From Carnobacterium funditum DSM 5970 (lineage in GTDB: Bacteria > Bacillota > Bacilli > Lactobacillales > Carnobacteriaceae): a DNA stretch of 64,000 nucleotides. The translations under genes were made by a program, and so were the position numbers. Below, piece by piece: positions 27,299 to 36,445 of this stretch; position 1 is the stretch's first letter; every line of letters begins with the position of its first letter. The DNA lies in assembly GCF_000744185.1 (NCBI RefSeq), contig NZ_JQLL01000001.1, positions 124,001 through 188,000 on the forward strand, read 5' to 3'. The notes beneath the pieces are model-generated. The model did not search any database and was not told where the DNA came from. It saw only the letters and a list, made by a program, of their open reading frames with translations.

Positions 27299-28183
27299 AT
27301 GCAAAAAGTTAGAAAAGCTGTTATTCCTGCTGCAGGATTAGGTACGCGTTTTTTACCAGCAACAAAAGCGATGGCCAAAGAAATGTTGCCAATCGTTGAT
27401 AAACCAACCATCCAATTCATTGTAGAAGAAGCGATCGAGTCAGGGATTGAAGAGATATTAGTTGTGACTGGCAGAAGCAAGCGTTCGATTGAAGACCATT
27501 TTGATTCAAATTTCGAATTAGAACAAAATTTAGTCAGTAAAGAAAAATGGGATTTGTTGAAGTTAATTGAAAGCACCACTAAAATTAAATTGCATTTTAT
27601 TCGTCAATCGCATCCTAAAGGCTTAGGAGATGCCGTTCTTCACGCGAAAAGTTTTGTCGGAAACGAACCGTTTATTGTTTTATTAGGTGATGATATAATG
27701 AAAGATGAAGTGCCCTTAACGAAACAACTGATGAACCGCTATGAAGAGACGGGCTCGTCTGTCTTAGCTACGATGAGAGTACCGTATGAAGATACGTCAA
27801 AATATGGGATTGTTGATCCAGCTAAAAAACTAGCAGAAGGATTGTATGAGGTTAAGCAGTTTGTTGAAAAGCCGAACGTGGAAGATGCGCCAAGTGATTT
27901 GGCTATTATTGGACGTTATCTCTTAACTCCTGAAATTTTTGAGCTGTTAGAAAAACAAGAACCAGGAGCTGGCAACGAAGTTCAATTGACCGACGCCATT
28001 GAAGCTCTTAACAAGACACAAAAAGTGTTAGCCCATGAATACAAAGGCATCCGCTATGATGTAGGGGATAAATTTGGCTACATGACAACCAGTATTGAAT
28101 ATGGACTAGAACACCCTGAAGTAAAAGAAAATTTAAAAAAGTATTTGATTCAATTAAGCAAAGAATTACGCGAAACGGAGTAA
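27299..28183 (+). CDS. galU: UTP-glucose-1-phosphate uridylyltransferase
   Basis: A 294-residue nucleotidyltransferase making UDP-glucose from UTP and glucose-1-phosphate. It has the signature [20 protein letters not shown] with the pyrophosphate-binding arginine and lysine, [32 protein letters not shown] for metal binding, and FVEKP further on. The length is that of GalU/GtaB. GGAGGAG upstream fixes the ATG. It feeds GalE and both Ugd enzymes. The gene starts a short core-like block and is followed by a stem of 15 pairs (28191-28231). Confidence 0.96.
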   Translation: MQKVRKAVIPAAGLGTRFLPATKAMAKEMLPIVDKPTIQFIVEEAIESGIEEILVVTGRSKRSIEDHFDSNFELEQNLVSKEKWDLLKLIESTTKIKLHFIRQSHPKGLGDAVLHAKSFVGNEPFIVLLGDDIMKDEVPLTKQLMNRYEETGSSVLATMRVPYEDTSKYGIVDPAKKLAEGLYEVKQFVEKPNVEDAPSDLAIIGRYLLTPEIFELLEKQEPGAGNEVQLTDAIEALNKTQKVLAHEYKGIRYDVGDKFGYMTTSIEYGLEHPEVKENLKKYLIQLSKELRETE

Positions 28184-28190
28184 GAATGCA

Positions 28191-28236
28191 AAAGAAAGTG
28201 TGGTCAAAGGAAAATCGACTATGCTTTCTTTATGTT
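28191..28236 (+). terminator. Possible weak terminator after galU
   Basis: AAAGAAAGTGTGGTC (28191-28205) pairs with GACTATGCTTTCTTT (28217-28231) including three G-T wobbles; the trailing T-run is poor. Confidence 0.45.
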
Positions 28237-28269
28237 TGAGTACATAATCTCCAACAAGGAGTGAAATGA

Positions 28270-28896
28270 ATGGAACAGATTTTAGTATATGGTCAAGGTG
28301 GACACAGTAAAGTGATTCAGATGATGATTGCTACTAGTGTCGGCCAAGAAGTTAGTTTGATAGCAGACGATGATAATAAAAAAGTTAATCCATCAGCCGC
28401 TATCAAAATGATTCAAGCCCAACAAATAGAAGAGTACCGCTCAGAATTTGATAGTGTGGTTATTGCTATTGGAACGAATAGGGTAAGAAAAAAAGTTGTT
28501 GAAAGTTGTCAGCAAGATAATTTTGCAACGGTTATTGATCCGACAGCAGTAGTAGCTAGCGATACGACTATTGGAGCAGGCACGGTCGTGATGCCGATGA
28601 GTGTAGTCCATCCTGCTACTAGAATAGGGAAACACTGTATTATTAATACAGGTGCAATTGTTGAACACGATTGCCTGATAGGAGATTATTCTCATATCTC
28701 TCCGGGCGCCGTCTTGACAGGAGCTGTACAAATAGGAAAAATGGTTCATATTGGGGCTAATGCCACCATTTTGCCAGGTATCCTAATTAAAGACAATGTA
28801 ACAATTGGTGCAGGGTCAGTCGTCACAAAAAATGTTGAAGCCAATTGTGTAATGGTTGGTAATCCGGCAAGAGAAATAACCAAAGAAAGGAAGTAA
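28270..28896 (+). CDS. PglD/NeuD-family sugar O- or N-acyltransferase
   Basis: A 208-residue two-domain enzyme. The N-terminal small Rossmann-like domain (ILVYGQGGHSKVIQMM, VVIAIGTNRVRKKV) resembles the UDP-sugar-binding part of PglD and NeuD. The C-terminal left-handed beta helix is built from hexapeptides (ATRIGKHCIINTGAIVEHDC, IGDYSHISPGAVLTG, IGAGSVVTKNV) with the catalytic-type histidine in VEHDC. It would acetylate a nucleotide sugar or a glycan. No aminotransferase of the PglE type is adjacent, so the acceptor is unclear. It is five bases upstream of mnaA2, pointing to co-translation and perhaps to a modified HexNAc route. Confidence 0.86.
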   Translation: MEQILVYGQGGHSKVIQMMIATSVGQEVSLIADDDNKKVNPSAAIKMIQAQQIEEYRSEFDSVVIAIGTNRVRKKVVESCQQDNFATVIDPTAVVASDTTIGAGTVVMPMSVVHPATRIGKHCIINTGAIVEHDCLIGDYSHISPGAVLTGAVQIGKMVHIGANATILPGILIKDNVTIGAGSVVTKNVEANCVMVGNPAREITKERK

Positions 28897-28901
28897 TCCT
28901 G

Positions 28902-30047
28902 ATGAAAAAAATAAAAGTAATGACGGTTTTTGGTACAAGACCCGAAGCGATTAAGATGGCGCCATTAGTTTTAGAACTAAACCGTCGTTCAGAACAATTT
29001 GAATCAATAGTCGTTGTGACGGCTCAACACCGTCAAATGTTGGATCAAGTACTGGAGATTTTTACGATTCAACCGGATTATGACTTAGACGTTATGAAAG
29101 ACCGTCAGACGTTGGCGCAAATTACCGCTAGTGTCTTGACGGGAATGGAAGAAGTCATGAAAAAAGAAAAGCCAGATATCGTGCTAGTACACGGCGATAC
29201 CACAACAACATTTGCAGCCGGACTTTCAGCTTTTTATAACCAAGTGAAAGTGGGTCATGTAGAAGCAGGGCTAAGGACTTGGAATAAATATTCTCCTTTT
29301 CCAGAAGAAATGAACCGTCAAGTGACAGACGTCTTATCGGATCTTTATTTTGCTCCAACCAAAGAAAGCGCAGCAAACCTGTTAAAAGAAAATCACCCCA
29401 ATGAACACATTTATATCACTGGCAACACTGCGATCGATGCGTTAAAAGAAACGATTCAAACGGATTACCACCATGATGTATTAACTAACATAAAGGATGG
29501 GCACCGCTTAATTTTAATGACCATGCATCGAAGAGAGAATCAAGGAGAACCAATGGAACGTGTCTTTCGAGCCGTTCGAAAAGTTGTGGATGCTCATCTG
29601 GATGTCGAAGTTGTTTACCCCGTTCATTTAAATCCTGTTGTTCAAGAAATAGCCCATAAAGAACTAGGCGGACACAACCGGATTCATCTAATCCAGCCAT
29701 TAGATGTCATTGATTTCCATAATATAGCCGCTAAAAGCTACTTTATTATGAGTGATTCGGGTGGCGTGCAAGAAGAAGCACCTTCATTAGGTATACCAGT
29801 TTTGGTGCTAAGAGACACAACTGAACGTCCAGAAGGAGTAGCCGCTGGGACTTTAAGATTAATTGGCACAAAAACAAAGGATGTATTACAAGCAATGACC
29901 GAGTTAATAGACGTTCCAAAAGCGCATCAAAAAATGGCAGAAGCAACGAATCCTTATGGAGATGGTACTGCTGCTAAGCGCATTTTAGATGGGTTAGCTT
30001 ATGAGTTTGGTCAAATTAACACAAAACCCGATGAATTCAAAAGTTAA
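28902..30047 (+). CDS. mnaA: UDP-N-acetylglucosamine 2-epimerase (second copy)
   Basis: A 381-residue enzyme with the same family blocks as the protein at 7815: VFGTRPEAIKMAPLV, VHGDTTTTFAAG, GHVEAGLRTWNKYSPFPEE, MTMHRRENQGEP and SDSGGVQEEAPSLG. It has a short extra C-terminal tail. Its composition resembles galE and galU and it sits with them, so this is probably the housekeeping copy supplying UDP-ManNAc for wall teichoic acid linkage units, while the copy at 7815 travels with the polysaccharide locus. GAAAGGAAG precedes the ATG. The stop codon touches the structured repeat at 30048, whose first hairpin acts as a terminator. Confidence 0.95.
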   Translation: MKKIKVMTVFGTRPEAIKMAPLVLELNRRSEQFESIVVVTAQHRQMLDQVLEIFTIQPDYDLDVMKDRQTLAQITASVLTGMEEVMKKEKPDIVLVHGDTTTTFAAGLSAFYNQVKVGHVEAGLRTWNKYSPFPEEMNRQVTDVLSDLYFAPTKESAANLLKENHPNEHIYITGNTAIDALKETIQTDYHHDVLTNIKDGHRLILMTMHRRENQGEPMERVFRAVRKVVDAHLDVEVVYPVHLNPVVQEIAHKELGGHNRIHLIQPLDVIDFHNIAAKSYFIMSDSGGVQEEAPSLGIPVLVLRDTTERPEGVAAGTLRLIGTKTKDVLQAMTELIDVPKAHQKMAEATNPYGDGTAAKRILDGLAYEFGQINTKPDEFKS

Positions 30048-30337
30048 AAGGAAGAACTGCTAGACCTAGCAGTTCTTTTTATTGGAATAAGGCATAATTA
30101 GTTAAGTTAGTATAGATTGTTCGCCTGTTTTAAACGTTTAATCAGGTCCTACCTATGACTTACCTGCGAAATCGATGAGTAGGGACAGTTTTTACTGCAA
30201 CTCATTCAAAATCAAATTAAAATGAATGAGTTGAGGATTTCACTCCGCTAACTGCTCGCTTTTTATTGGGGAATCGATGAGTTGGTAAGTTTTTACTGCC
30301 CACTCGTCGATTTTAAACTTTTTTGTTAACGATTCAT
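30048..30337 (+). repeat. Single copy of the 307-bp hairpin-rich repeat (same family as 60796-62926)
   Basis: Begins on the base after the mnaA2 stop. It has the same order of elements as the array: hairpin AGAACTGCTAG/CTAGCAGTTCT with T-tail (30053-30079), the near-palindrome around TTAAACGTTTAA, two ATCGATGAGT modules, stem CAACTCATTCA/TGAATGAGTTG, the CACTCCGCTAACTGCTCGC block and a closing ACTCGTCGATT arm ending GTTAACGATTCAT. By eye it is about nine-tenths identical to array copies, with changes such as TAGAC for TAGGT and TTCGCC for TTCACC. It doubles as a terminator for mnaA2. Confidence 0.9.
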
Positions 30338-30376
30338 GGATGAATAGTTTGAATTCACCTTAAAAACGGTACCAAC

Positions 30377-30404
30377 TTTACAATAAACAATTAAATAATA
30401 TACC
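30377..30404 (+). promoter_or_regulatory. Candidate promoter of the capsule operon
   Basis: TTTACA (30377-30382), a 16-bp spacer and TATACC (30399-30404). An alternative -10, TATACT at 30425-30430, lies inside the inverted repeat but lacks a -35. Confidence 0.4.
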
Positions 30405-30412
30405 AATTTTAA

Positions 30413-30435
30413 TTTACAGTATGTTATACTGTAAA
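30413..30435 (+). promoter_or_regulatory. Perfect 10-bp inverted repeat, putative operator of the capsule operon
   Basis: TTTACAGTAT (30413-30422), three bases, then ATACTGTAAA (30426-30435). It overlaps or immediately follows the candidate promoter and is about 60 bp before the first gene. The size, symmetry and position fit a dimeric repressor site. I do not recognise the cognate regulator family. Confidence 0.5.
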
Positions 30436-30493
30436 AGTGTTTATTTTACAACCATGAAAATGAACGATTAAAAGAGTTATGTAGGAGGAAACC

Positions 30494-31234
30494 ATGGAAG
30501 AAGAGATCAGTTTAGCGGAGTTATTTGCTATTTTAAAGAAAAGAATGACCATGATTATCAGCGTAGGGTTAGTGATGCTTATCTTAGCAGCTGGATTCAC
30601 GTTTTTTATTGCAACGCCAAAGTATAGTTCGACTGCGCAACTATTAGTCAATCGCAAATCAGAGTCAACGGAAGGTATCCAATTGACGGACATCAATACA
30701 AATGTTCAAATGATCAATACATATAAAGACATTATCAAAGGTCCAGTCATTTTAAAACAAGTCAGTGGAAAGCTAGCATCAGATCTGACAACAGCACAAC
30801 TATCAGAAAAAATTGAGATTACAACACAAGATAATTCGCAAGTTTTCTCATTGACGGTCACAGATGAAAGTCCTTTTGACGCAGCTGAAATGGCGAATGA
30901 AGTGACAACGACTTTCCAAAATGAAATTGGCAATATTATGAATGTCGAAAATGTGACCATTATTTCTGAGGCTATTCCAGAAGGCAATCAAATTTCGCCA
31001 AATAACCCTCTTAACTTAGTCATTGGTTTATTAGTTGGGTTGATGCTAGGTGTTGGAGCGGCATTCTTATTAGAGTTTATGGATAAGTCCGTTCGTGATG
31101 ATCGCTTTATCACCGAAGAGTTAGGTTGGACAAGTTTAGGCAATGTTTCTGAAATGTCTGAATCTGAATTAGCTTCAAAAGTAGAGCCAGTCAAACAACA
31201 AAATAATACAAGAAGAGCTCATAGTAGAGTATAG
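30494..31234 (+). CDS. cpsC: CpsC/CapA-type chain-length and kinase-activator membrane protein
   Basis: A 246-residue Wzz-domain protein with a cytoplasmic N-terminus (EEEISLAELFAILKKR), a first helix at about 20-42, an outer domain with KYSSTAQLLVNRK, and a second helix at about 176-198 (LVIGLLVGLMLGVGAAFLL). A short cytoplasmic tail follows (LEFMDKSVRDDRFITEELG), the part that contacts and activates the partner tyrosine kinase. It starts the second capsule/EPS operon in the order cpsC-cpsD-cpsB-capD, the same as S. aureus capABCD. AGGAGG precedes the ATG. A putative operator lies upstream. Confidence 0.93.
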   Translation: MEEEISLAELFAILKKRMTMIISVGLVMLILAAGFTFFIATPKYSSTAQLLVNRKSESTEGIQLTDINTNVQMINTYKDIIKGPVILKQVSGKLASDLTTAQLSEKIEITTQDNSQVFSLTVTDESPFDAAEMANEVTTTFQNEIGNIMNVENVTIISEAIPEGNQISPNNPLNLVIGLLVGLMLGVGAAFLLEFMDKSVRDDRFITEELGWTSLGNVSEMSESELASKVEPVKQQNNTRRAHSRV

Positions 31235-31245
31235 AGGTGAAAAAG

Positions 31246-31944
31246 ATGTTTGAAAAGAAACAAACTAAAAGAATTAGCGAACGCCCTAGCTTAATTACAT
31301 TGACTCGACCAAGTTCCGTTATTGCCGAACAGTTTAGAACGATACGGACAAACATTCAATTTTCAATGGTGGATAGTGATTTAAAAACGATACTGGTCAC
31401 ATCTGCTGGTCCAGGAGCGGGGAAATCAACGGTTTCGGCCAACTTAGCTGTGACCTTTGCGATGCAAGGGAAGCGAGTATTAATAGTAGATGCAGATATG
31501 CGTAAACCAACTGTTCATAAAACGTTTAAATTACCTAACAATGATGGCTTGACAACTCTTTTGACTGAAAAAGATGTACAAATCGGCGACATTGCTCATC
31601 GGATGCAAACAGAAGGATTGTTCGTTATTACAAGTGGCGTTATTCCACCAAACCCTTCAGAGTTGTTAGCCTCAAAAAAAATGGGCCACTTAATAAAAGA
31701 GTTGGAAGAAGTCTTTGATTTAATCATCTTTGATATGCCCCCTATTGTCGCTGTTACCGATGCACAAGTGATGGCTAGCAAAGTTGATGGAACCATTTTT
31801 GTGATTAACAAAGGTGGAGCCGATAAAGAAATGGTTAAAAAATCAAAAGAGTTATTAGATATGGTGAATGCCAATGTGATTGGCGCTATCTTTAACCGAG
31901 TAGAGCTATCAAATGATAATGCTTACTACTATTACGGAGAATAG
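31246..31944 (+). CDS. cpsD: CpsD/CapB-type bacterial tyrosine kinase
   Basis: A 232-residue cytoplasmic BY-kinase. It has Walker A in SAGPGAGKSTVSANLAV, Walker A' in VLIVDADMRKPTVH, Walker B-like LIIFDMPP, and the C-terminal tyrosine cluster AYYYYGE where autophosphorylation occurs. Activated by CpsC and reversed by CpsB, it controls polymer length and export. I prefer ATG 31246: AGAGG at 31234 then has eight-base spacing, whereas the in-frame GTG at 31237 overlaps the ribosome site. It follows cpsC by about ten bases. Confidence 0.94.
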   Translation: MFEKKQTKRISERPSLITLTRPSSVIAEQFRTIRTNIQFSMVDSDLKTILVTSAGPGAGKSTVSANLAVTFAMQGKRVLIVDADMRKPTVHKTFKLPNNDGLTTLLTEKDVQIGDIAHRMQTEGLFVITSGVIPPNPSELLASKKMGHLIKELEEVFDLIIFDMPPIVAVTDAQVMASKVDGTIFVINKGGADKEMVKKSKELLDMVNANVIGAIFNRVELSNDNAYYYYGE

Positions 31945-31956
31945 GGGAGAAGTCGA

Positions 31957-32724
31957 ATGATTGATTTGCATTGTCATATTTTACCAGGCATCGACGACGG
32001 TGCAAAAACAATGGACGATTCTTTAGCAATGGCTCGTGTAGCGGTTGCTGAAGGCATTACTCACATCTTAGTCACACCACATTATAAAAATGGTCGCTGG
32101 ACAAACGAAAAAGAGACTGTCTTACAAGGCATTGCGGCTGTTCAACAAGAATTAGATAACAGAGACATTCCATTAACCTTATTCCCTGGACAAGAAGTAC
32201 GCATTGTCGGCGAATTAATGGAAGATATCTTAGCAAATAAAATTCAATTCATTGACGAAGCGAATCAATACCTTCTGATCGAGTTCCCGACTGCGACAAT
32301 TCCCGCATTCACGGACTCTTTATTTTTTGAACTACAAAAAACGGGTGTAACTCCAATCGTTGTTCATCCAGAGCGAAATCACGCCATCCTAAATGATCCA
32401 ACTAAGCTACTGAACTTGGTCGAAAAAGGAGCTCTAGCCCAGCTAACAGCTGGAAGCTATATAGGTAGTTTCGGTAAAAAAACTCAAAAGTTAAGTAAAC
32501 AATTAATTGAAGCCAATTTAGTTCATTTTATCGCTTCAGATGCGCATAATATTTCAACACGCTCTTTTTATATGAAAGATGCTTATCAGAAATTAGAAAA
32601 AGAATTTGGCAAAGAGAAAGTTTCAGCATTCAAACAGGTAACGAAAGACTTAATTAATGGCGAGGTACCAACGATTCATTCACCAAAACAAATTAAACAA
32701 TCAAAGTTCTTAGGACTATTTTAA
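31957..32724 (+). CDS. cpsB: CpsB/YwqE-type PHP tyrosine-protein phosphatase
   Basis: A 255-residue manganese-dependent phosphatase of the PHP superfamily, which dephosphorylates CpsD. Metal-ligand motifs are visible: DLHCHILPGIDDGA at the N-terminus, VTPHYKNGRW, GQEVRI, VVHPERNHAI and ASDAHN near the end. The length equals that of CpsB/CapC/Wzb-PHP enzymes of Firmicutes. GGGGAG precedes the ATG and the gene is 12 bp behind cpsD, completing the phospho-control module. The C-terminal tail is lysine-rich, as in close homologues. Confidence 0.94.
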   Translation: MIDLHCHILPGIDDGAKTMDDSLAMARVAVAEGITHILVTPHYKNGRWTNEKETVLQGIAAVQQELDNRDIPLTLFPGQEVRIVGELMEDILANKIQFIDEANQYLLIEFPTATIPAFTDSLFFELQKTGVTPIVVHPERNHAILNDPTKLLNLVEKGALAQLTAGSYIGSFGKKTQKLSKQLIEANLVHFIASDAHNISTRSFYMKDAYQKLEKEFGKEKVSAFKQVTKDLINGEVPTIHSPKQIKQSKFLGLF

Positions 32725-32744
32725 AAACGAGAGAAGTGAAATCA

Positions 32745-34616
32745 GTGAGCCGAACGTTTAAAAAAAGTATTTTAGTCAGCTATGATAGTCTTTCAATTAT
32801 TATCTCGAGTATCGCAGCGTATATCTTTTTGAATCCGTACATAATGTTATCTTTTAAGAATCTTTTTATCACAGTGAGTTTAATCCTTTTTGTGTACTTA
32901 ACATTGGCCGTTTATTCCAAATTGTTTTCAAAAATTAATCGCTACACGAGTATCAAGGAATCAGTTGCTCTCGGAGGATGCATAACAGTTGCATATGTTA
33001 TATCCGCCGGTATCTTTTTAATAATCAAGCAACCGGTCAGTTTTCGATTTACTGTCTTAGGGTATCTATTTTCAGCTGCTTTAATTATAGGAAGTAGAAT
33101 AGGTTGGCGTATTTACCATGAGCACCATTATCGAAAGATGAATTTACATACCATTGAGCGACAAATTCCTACTTTAGTCATTGGTGCGGGTCAAGGAGGC
33201 AGTATTTTTCTTCGGAGTTTAAAAAGTGATAGCAATGATATAAAAGTAGTTGGTGTGTTAGACGATGATACATCCAAGCAAAACATGCTGTTGTATAATG
33301 TACAGGTTTTAGGCCGAATAGCTGATATTCCGTTATTAGTAAAACAGTATCGTATTGAACAAGTAACAATCGCTATCCCGTCATTAGACCCAAAAGAATA
33401 CGAGCGTATCTTAGATTTATGTAACCAAGCAGCTGTAGCCGTCAACCAAATGCCTTCTATTGAAGATGTCTTGCGAGGAAAATTATCGGTTAGCCAATTT
33501 AGAGAAATCGATGTGGTCGATCTGTTAGGCCGAGCAGAAGTGAAACTAGATATGCATCAAATCTCGGCTAAATTAGCGGGTAAAACAATTTTAGTTAGTG
33601 GGGCCGGTGGGTCGATTGGTTCCGAAATTTGTCGTCAAATTGCGCGCTTTTCACCAAAACGGATAATCTTAGTAGGTCATGGTGAAAATTCCATTTATTT
33701 AATTGATAAAGAATTAAAAAACGCATATGGTAATTCGATTGAAATCATTCCTGTGATTGCAGATATCCGCGACCGTAAACGTATCTTCCATATTATGGCA
33801 GACTACAAACCCGACAGAGTGTATCACGCAGCCGCGCATAAACATGTACCGATGATGGAATACAACCCACGTGAAGCGGTCAAAAATAATGTTTACGGGA
33901 CTAAAAACATGGCTGAAGCCGCAAAAGCTGCTGGGGTCAATAGTTTTGTGATGATCTCAACCGATAAAGCCGTCAACCCGCCAAATGTGATGGGCGCAAC
34001 CAAACGGATTGCCGAAATGATTGTGACTGGTTTAAACGAACTAGGTAAAACAAAATTCGCAGCAGTGCGTTTTGGCAATGTCTTAGGTAGTCGAGGCAGT
34101 GTCGTACCATTATTCAAAGAGCAAATAAAAAATGGTGGACCCGTTACGGTGACCGATTTTCGGATGACGCGTTACTTTATGACCATTCCAGAAGCGAGTC
34201 GATTAGTGATTCAAGCTGGAGCTTTAGCCCAAGGTGGCGAAATCTTTATCTTAGATATGGGAGAACCCGTAAAAATTGTTGATTTGGCAAAAAAAGTTGT
34301 GAAACTAAGTGGCTTTACTGAAAAAGAAATTCCAATTACAGAGTCTGGTATCCGTCCGGGTGAAAAACTCTATGAAGAACTAATGGTTGATAGTGAACAA
34401 ACAGAAGAAAAGGTTTTTGAAAAGATATTCGTCGGAAAAGTAACGGATATGCCAGTCGATAAAGTGATGGAATTTGTGGAGCATTTAGCTGACTGTACGA
34501 TTGAGGAATTGAGAATAGAAATAATAGCATTCGCGAATGAAAAAATAATAAATGAACCTGAAGTTGATGGAAGTTATGATTATGAAGAAAATCAATTAGT
34601 GGGGGTACAAGAATGA
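32745..34616 (+). CDS. capD: CapD-type membrane UDP-GlcNAc 4,6-dehydratase (long form)
   Basis: A 623-residue enzyme with four N-terminal membrane helices (about 10-105), a first Rossmann module ([15 protein letters not shown]) and a catalytic SDR domain with [36 protein letters not shown] carries the catalytic lysine (about 420) with methionine at the usual tyrosine place (about 416), the hallmark of long WbpM/CapD enzymes. [17 protein letters not shown] is also present. It makes the UDP-4-keto-6-deoxy-HexNAc that the CapN-like enzyme at 36445 can reduce. Two GTG starts are possible; 32745 is favoured over 32736, which sits in the AGAAG ribosome site. It overlaps ugd by 4 bp (ATGA). Confidence 0.92.
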   Translation: MSRTFKKSILVSYDSLSIIISSIAAYIFLNPYIMLSFKNLFITVSLILFVYLTLAVYSKLFSKINRYTSIKESVALGGCITVAYVISAGIFLIIKQPVSFRFTVLGYLFSAALIIGSRIGWRIYHEHHYRKMNLHTIERQIPTLVIGAGQGGSIFLRSLKSDSNDIKVVGVLDDDTSKQNMLLYNVQVLGRIADIPLLVKQYRIEQVTIAIPSLDPKEYERILDLCNQAAVAVNQMPSIEDVLRGKLSVSQFREIDVVDLLGRAEVKLDMHQISAKLAGKTILVSGAGGSIGSEICRQIARFSPKRIILVGHGENSIYLIDKELKNAYGNSIEIIPVIADIRDRKRIFHIMADYKPDRVYHAAAHKHVPMMEYNPREAVKNNVYGTKNMAEAAKAAGVNSFVMISTDKAVNPPNVMGATKRIAEMIVTGLNELGKTKFAAVRFGNVLGSRGSVVPLFKEQIKNGGPVTVTDFRMTRYFMTIPEASRLVIQAGALAQGGEIFILDMGEPVKIVDLAKKVVKLSGFTEKEIPITESGIRPGEKLYEELMVDSEQTEEKVFEKIFVGKVTDMPVDKVMEFVEHLADCTIEELRIEIIAFANEKIINEPEVDGSYDYEENQLVGVQE

Positions 34617-35779
34617 AAATCACAGTTGTTGGAACAGGATACGTAGGTTTATCAAATGCTATTTTATTTGCGCAAAATAATGAAGTAAAAGCTTTAGAAA
34701 TTGTTGAAGAAAAAGTTGATTTAATTAATCAAAAAAAATCACCAATCGTAGATAAAGAAATTGAAGAATATCTAGCAACAAAACAATTAAACTTACTAGC
34801 TACTACAAATAAAGAAGAAGCATACAAAGATGCAGAATATGTAGTCATTGCAACCCCGACGAATTACGATTCAAAGAAAAACTTCTTTGACACTTCAACA
34901 GTAGAAAGTGTGATAGAAGATGTACTAGAGTACAATCCAAAAGCAACAATGATCATAAAATCAACCGTGCCAGTAGGTTACACAAAAGAAATGAATGAAA
35001 AATATGCTGTTGATAATATTATCTTTTCACCAGAGTTTTTACGAGAAGGCAAAGCTTTATATGATAATTTATATCCTTCTCGTATTATCGTTGGAGGAAA
35101 GTCTGAGAAAGCCCAGAGATTTTCAGAACTATTAGTTGAAGGTGCCATAAAAGAAAACATTGATGTCTTATTAATGGAGTCAACTGAAGCAGAAGCTGTT
35201 AAGTTATTTTCGAATACTTACTTAGCATTAAGGGTGGCCTACATTAACGAACTCGATACTTATGCTGAGATGCGTGAGTTAGATACGAAATCAATTATTG
35301 ATGGAGTCAGTTTAGATCCTAGAATAGGGGCACACTACAATAATCCATCATTTGGCTACGGTGGTTATTGTTTACCAAAAGATACTAAACAATTATTAGC
35401 AAACTATGAGGATGTACCCAATAATATTATTGGAGCCATTGTTGATGCCAACCGAACTAGAAAAGATCATATAGCAGCAATGATCATAAAAAAACAACCT
35501 AAAGTCGTTGGAATTTATCGTTTAACCATGAAATCTGATTCAGATAACTTTAGATCTTCTTCTATCCAAGGTATTATGAAACGGATTAAAGCAAAAGGAA
35601 TTGAAGTAGTTGTCTATGAACCCGTATTAACAGAAACAACATTCTATAATTCAAAAGTAATTGAAGATTTGAATGAATTTAAGCTTGTTTCAGATGTCAT
35701 TGTTTCAAATCGTTATGAAGAGGAACTAAATGATGTGATAGAAAAAATTTATACAAGAGATTTATTTCATAATAATTAG
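34613..35779 (+). CDS. ugd: UDP-glucose 6-dehydrogenase (second copy)
   Basis: A 388-residue enzyme colinear with the Ugd at 14565: [61 protein letters not shown] and [14 protein letters not shown] with the catalytic cysteine near residue 253. Start and stop of the neighbours overlap (ATGA), so it is translationally coupled to capD. It supplies a uronic acid for the second polymer. The two copies differ mainly in surface regions (for example residues 60-70 and 165-175), and flanking DNA is unrelated, which argues against a recent duplication. Confidence 0.94.
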   Translation: MKITVVGTGYVGLSNAILFAQNNEVKALEIVEEKVDLINQKKSPIVDKEIEEYLATKQLNLLATTNKEEAYKDAEYVVIATPTNYDSKKNFFDTSTVESVIEDVLEYNPKATMIIKSTVPVGYTKEMNEKYAVDNIIFSPEFLREGKALYDNLYPSRIIVGGKSEKAQRFSELLVEGAIKENIDVLLMESTEAEAVKLFSNTYLALRVAYINELDTYAEMRELDTKSIIDGVSLDPRIGAHYNNPSFGYGGYCLPKDTKQLLANYEDVPNNIIGAIVDANRTRKDHIAAMIIKKQPKVVGIYRLTMKSDSDNFRSSSIQGIMKRIKAKGIEVVVYEPVLTETTFYNSKVIEDLNEFKLVSDVIVSNRYEEELNDVIEKIYTRDLFHNN

Positions 35780-35809
35780 AATACAAAAAAATATTACGGG
35801 AGGTAACTA

Positions 35810-36445
35810 ATGTATATTCGAGTCTTTAAACGATTGATTGACTTTGTGTTGGCTCTAATAGGATTGATTATTCTTTCACCAATATTACTAATCTTAAGTT
35901 TACTCATAAAAGTTGATTCAAAAGGTCCAGTTTTTTTTAAACAGAAAAGAGTTGGGGAAAATAAAAATCTTTTTAATATTTATAAATTCAGAACAATGAA
36001 AATAGATGCACCTGATGATGCACCAACTCATTTGTTAGATAATCCTGATTTCTTTATTACAAAGATAGGAAAATTTCTGAGGAAAACAAGCTTAGATGAG
36101 TTACCACAAATTATTAATATTCTAAAAGGTGAGATGAGTATCATCGGGCCTCGACCAGCTCTTTGGAACCAAGATGATCTAATTATAGCAAGAGATAAGT
36201 ATGGTGCTAATAATATTTATCCTGGACTAACAGGTTGGGCACAAATAAATGGTAGAGATGAATTAGAGATAGAAGATAAAGCCAGATTAGATGGTGAATA
36301 TGTAAAGAAAATTGGAATATCAATGGACATAAAATGTTTTTTTGGAACAATATCCAGTGTATTAAAATCTGGAGGTGTAGTTGAAGGTAGAACAACTGAA
36401 TCGAATTCTGAAACTAGTAATAGGACTGAGGAGAAAATTATATAA
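35810..36445 (+). CDS. CapM-like short priming sugar-phosphate transferase
   Basis: A 211-residue monotopic PF02397 enzyme without the large N-terminal domain of the enzyme at position 3. The N-terminal re-entrant helix (FVLALIGLIILSPILLILSL) is followed by GPVFFKQKRVGENK, FNIYKFRTMK, TSLDELPQIINILKGEMS and IGPRPALWNQ, then PGLTGWAQINGRDEL. This short form includes S. aureus CapM and Campylobacter PglC, which load a 6-deoxy-HexNAc-1-phosphate on undecaprenyl phosphate. With CapD and the CapN-like reductase alongside, D-FucNAc or QuiNAc is the likely first sugar. GGGAGG precedes the start; it overlaps the next gene by one base. Confidence 0.9.
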   Translation: MYIRVFKRLIDFVLALIGLIILSPILLILSLLIKVDSKGPVFFKQKRVGENKNLFNIYKFRTMKIDAPDDAPTHLLDNPDFFITKIGKFLRKTSLDELPQIINILKGEMSIIGPRPALWNQDDLIIARDKYGANNIYPGLTGWAQINGRDELEIEDKARLDGEYVKKIGISMDIKCFFGTISSVLKSGGVVEGRTTESNSETSNRTEEKII

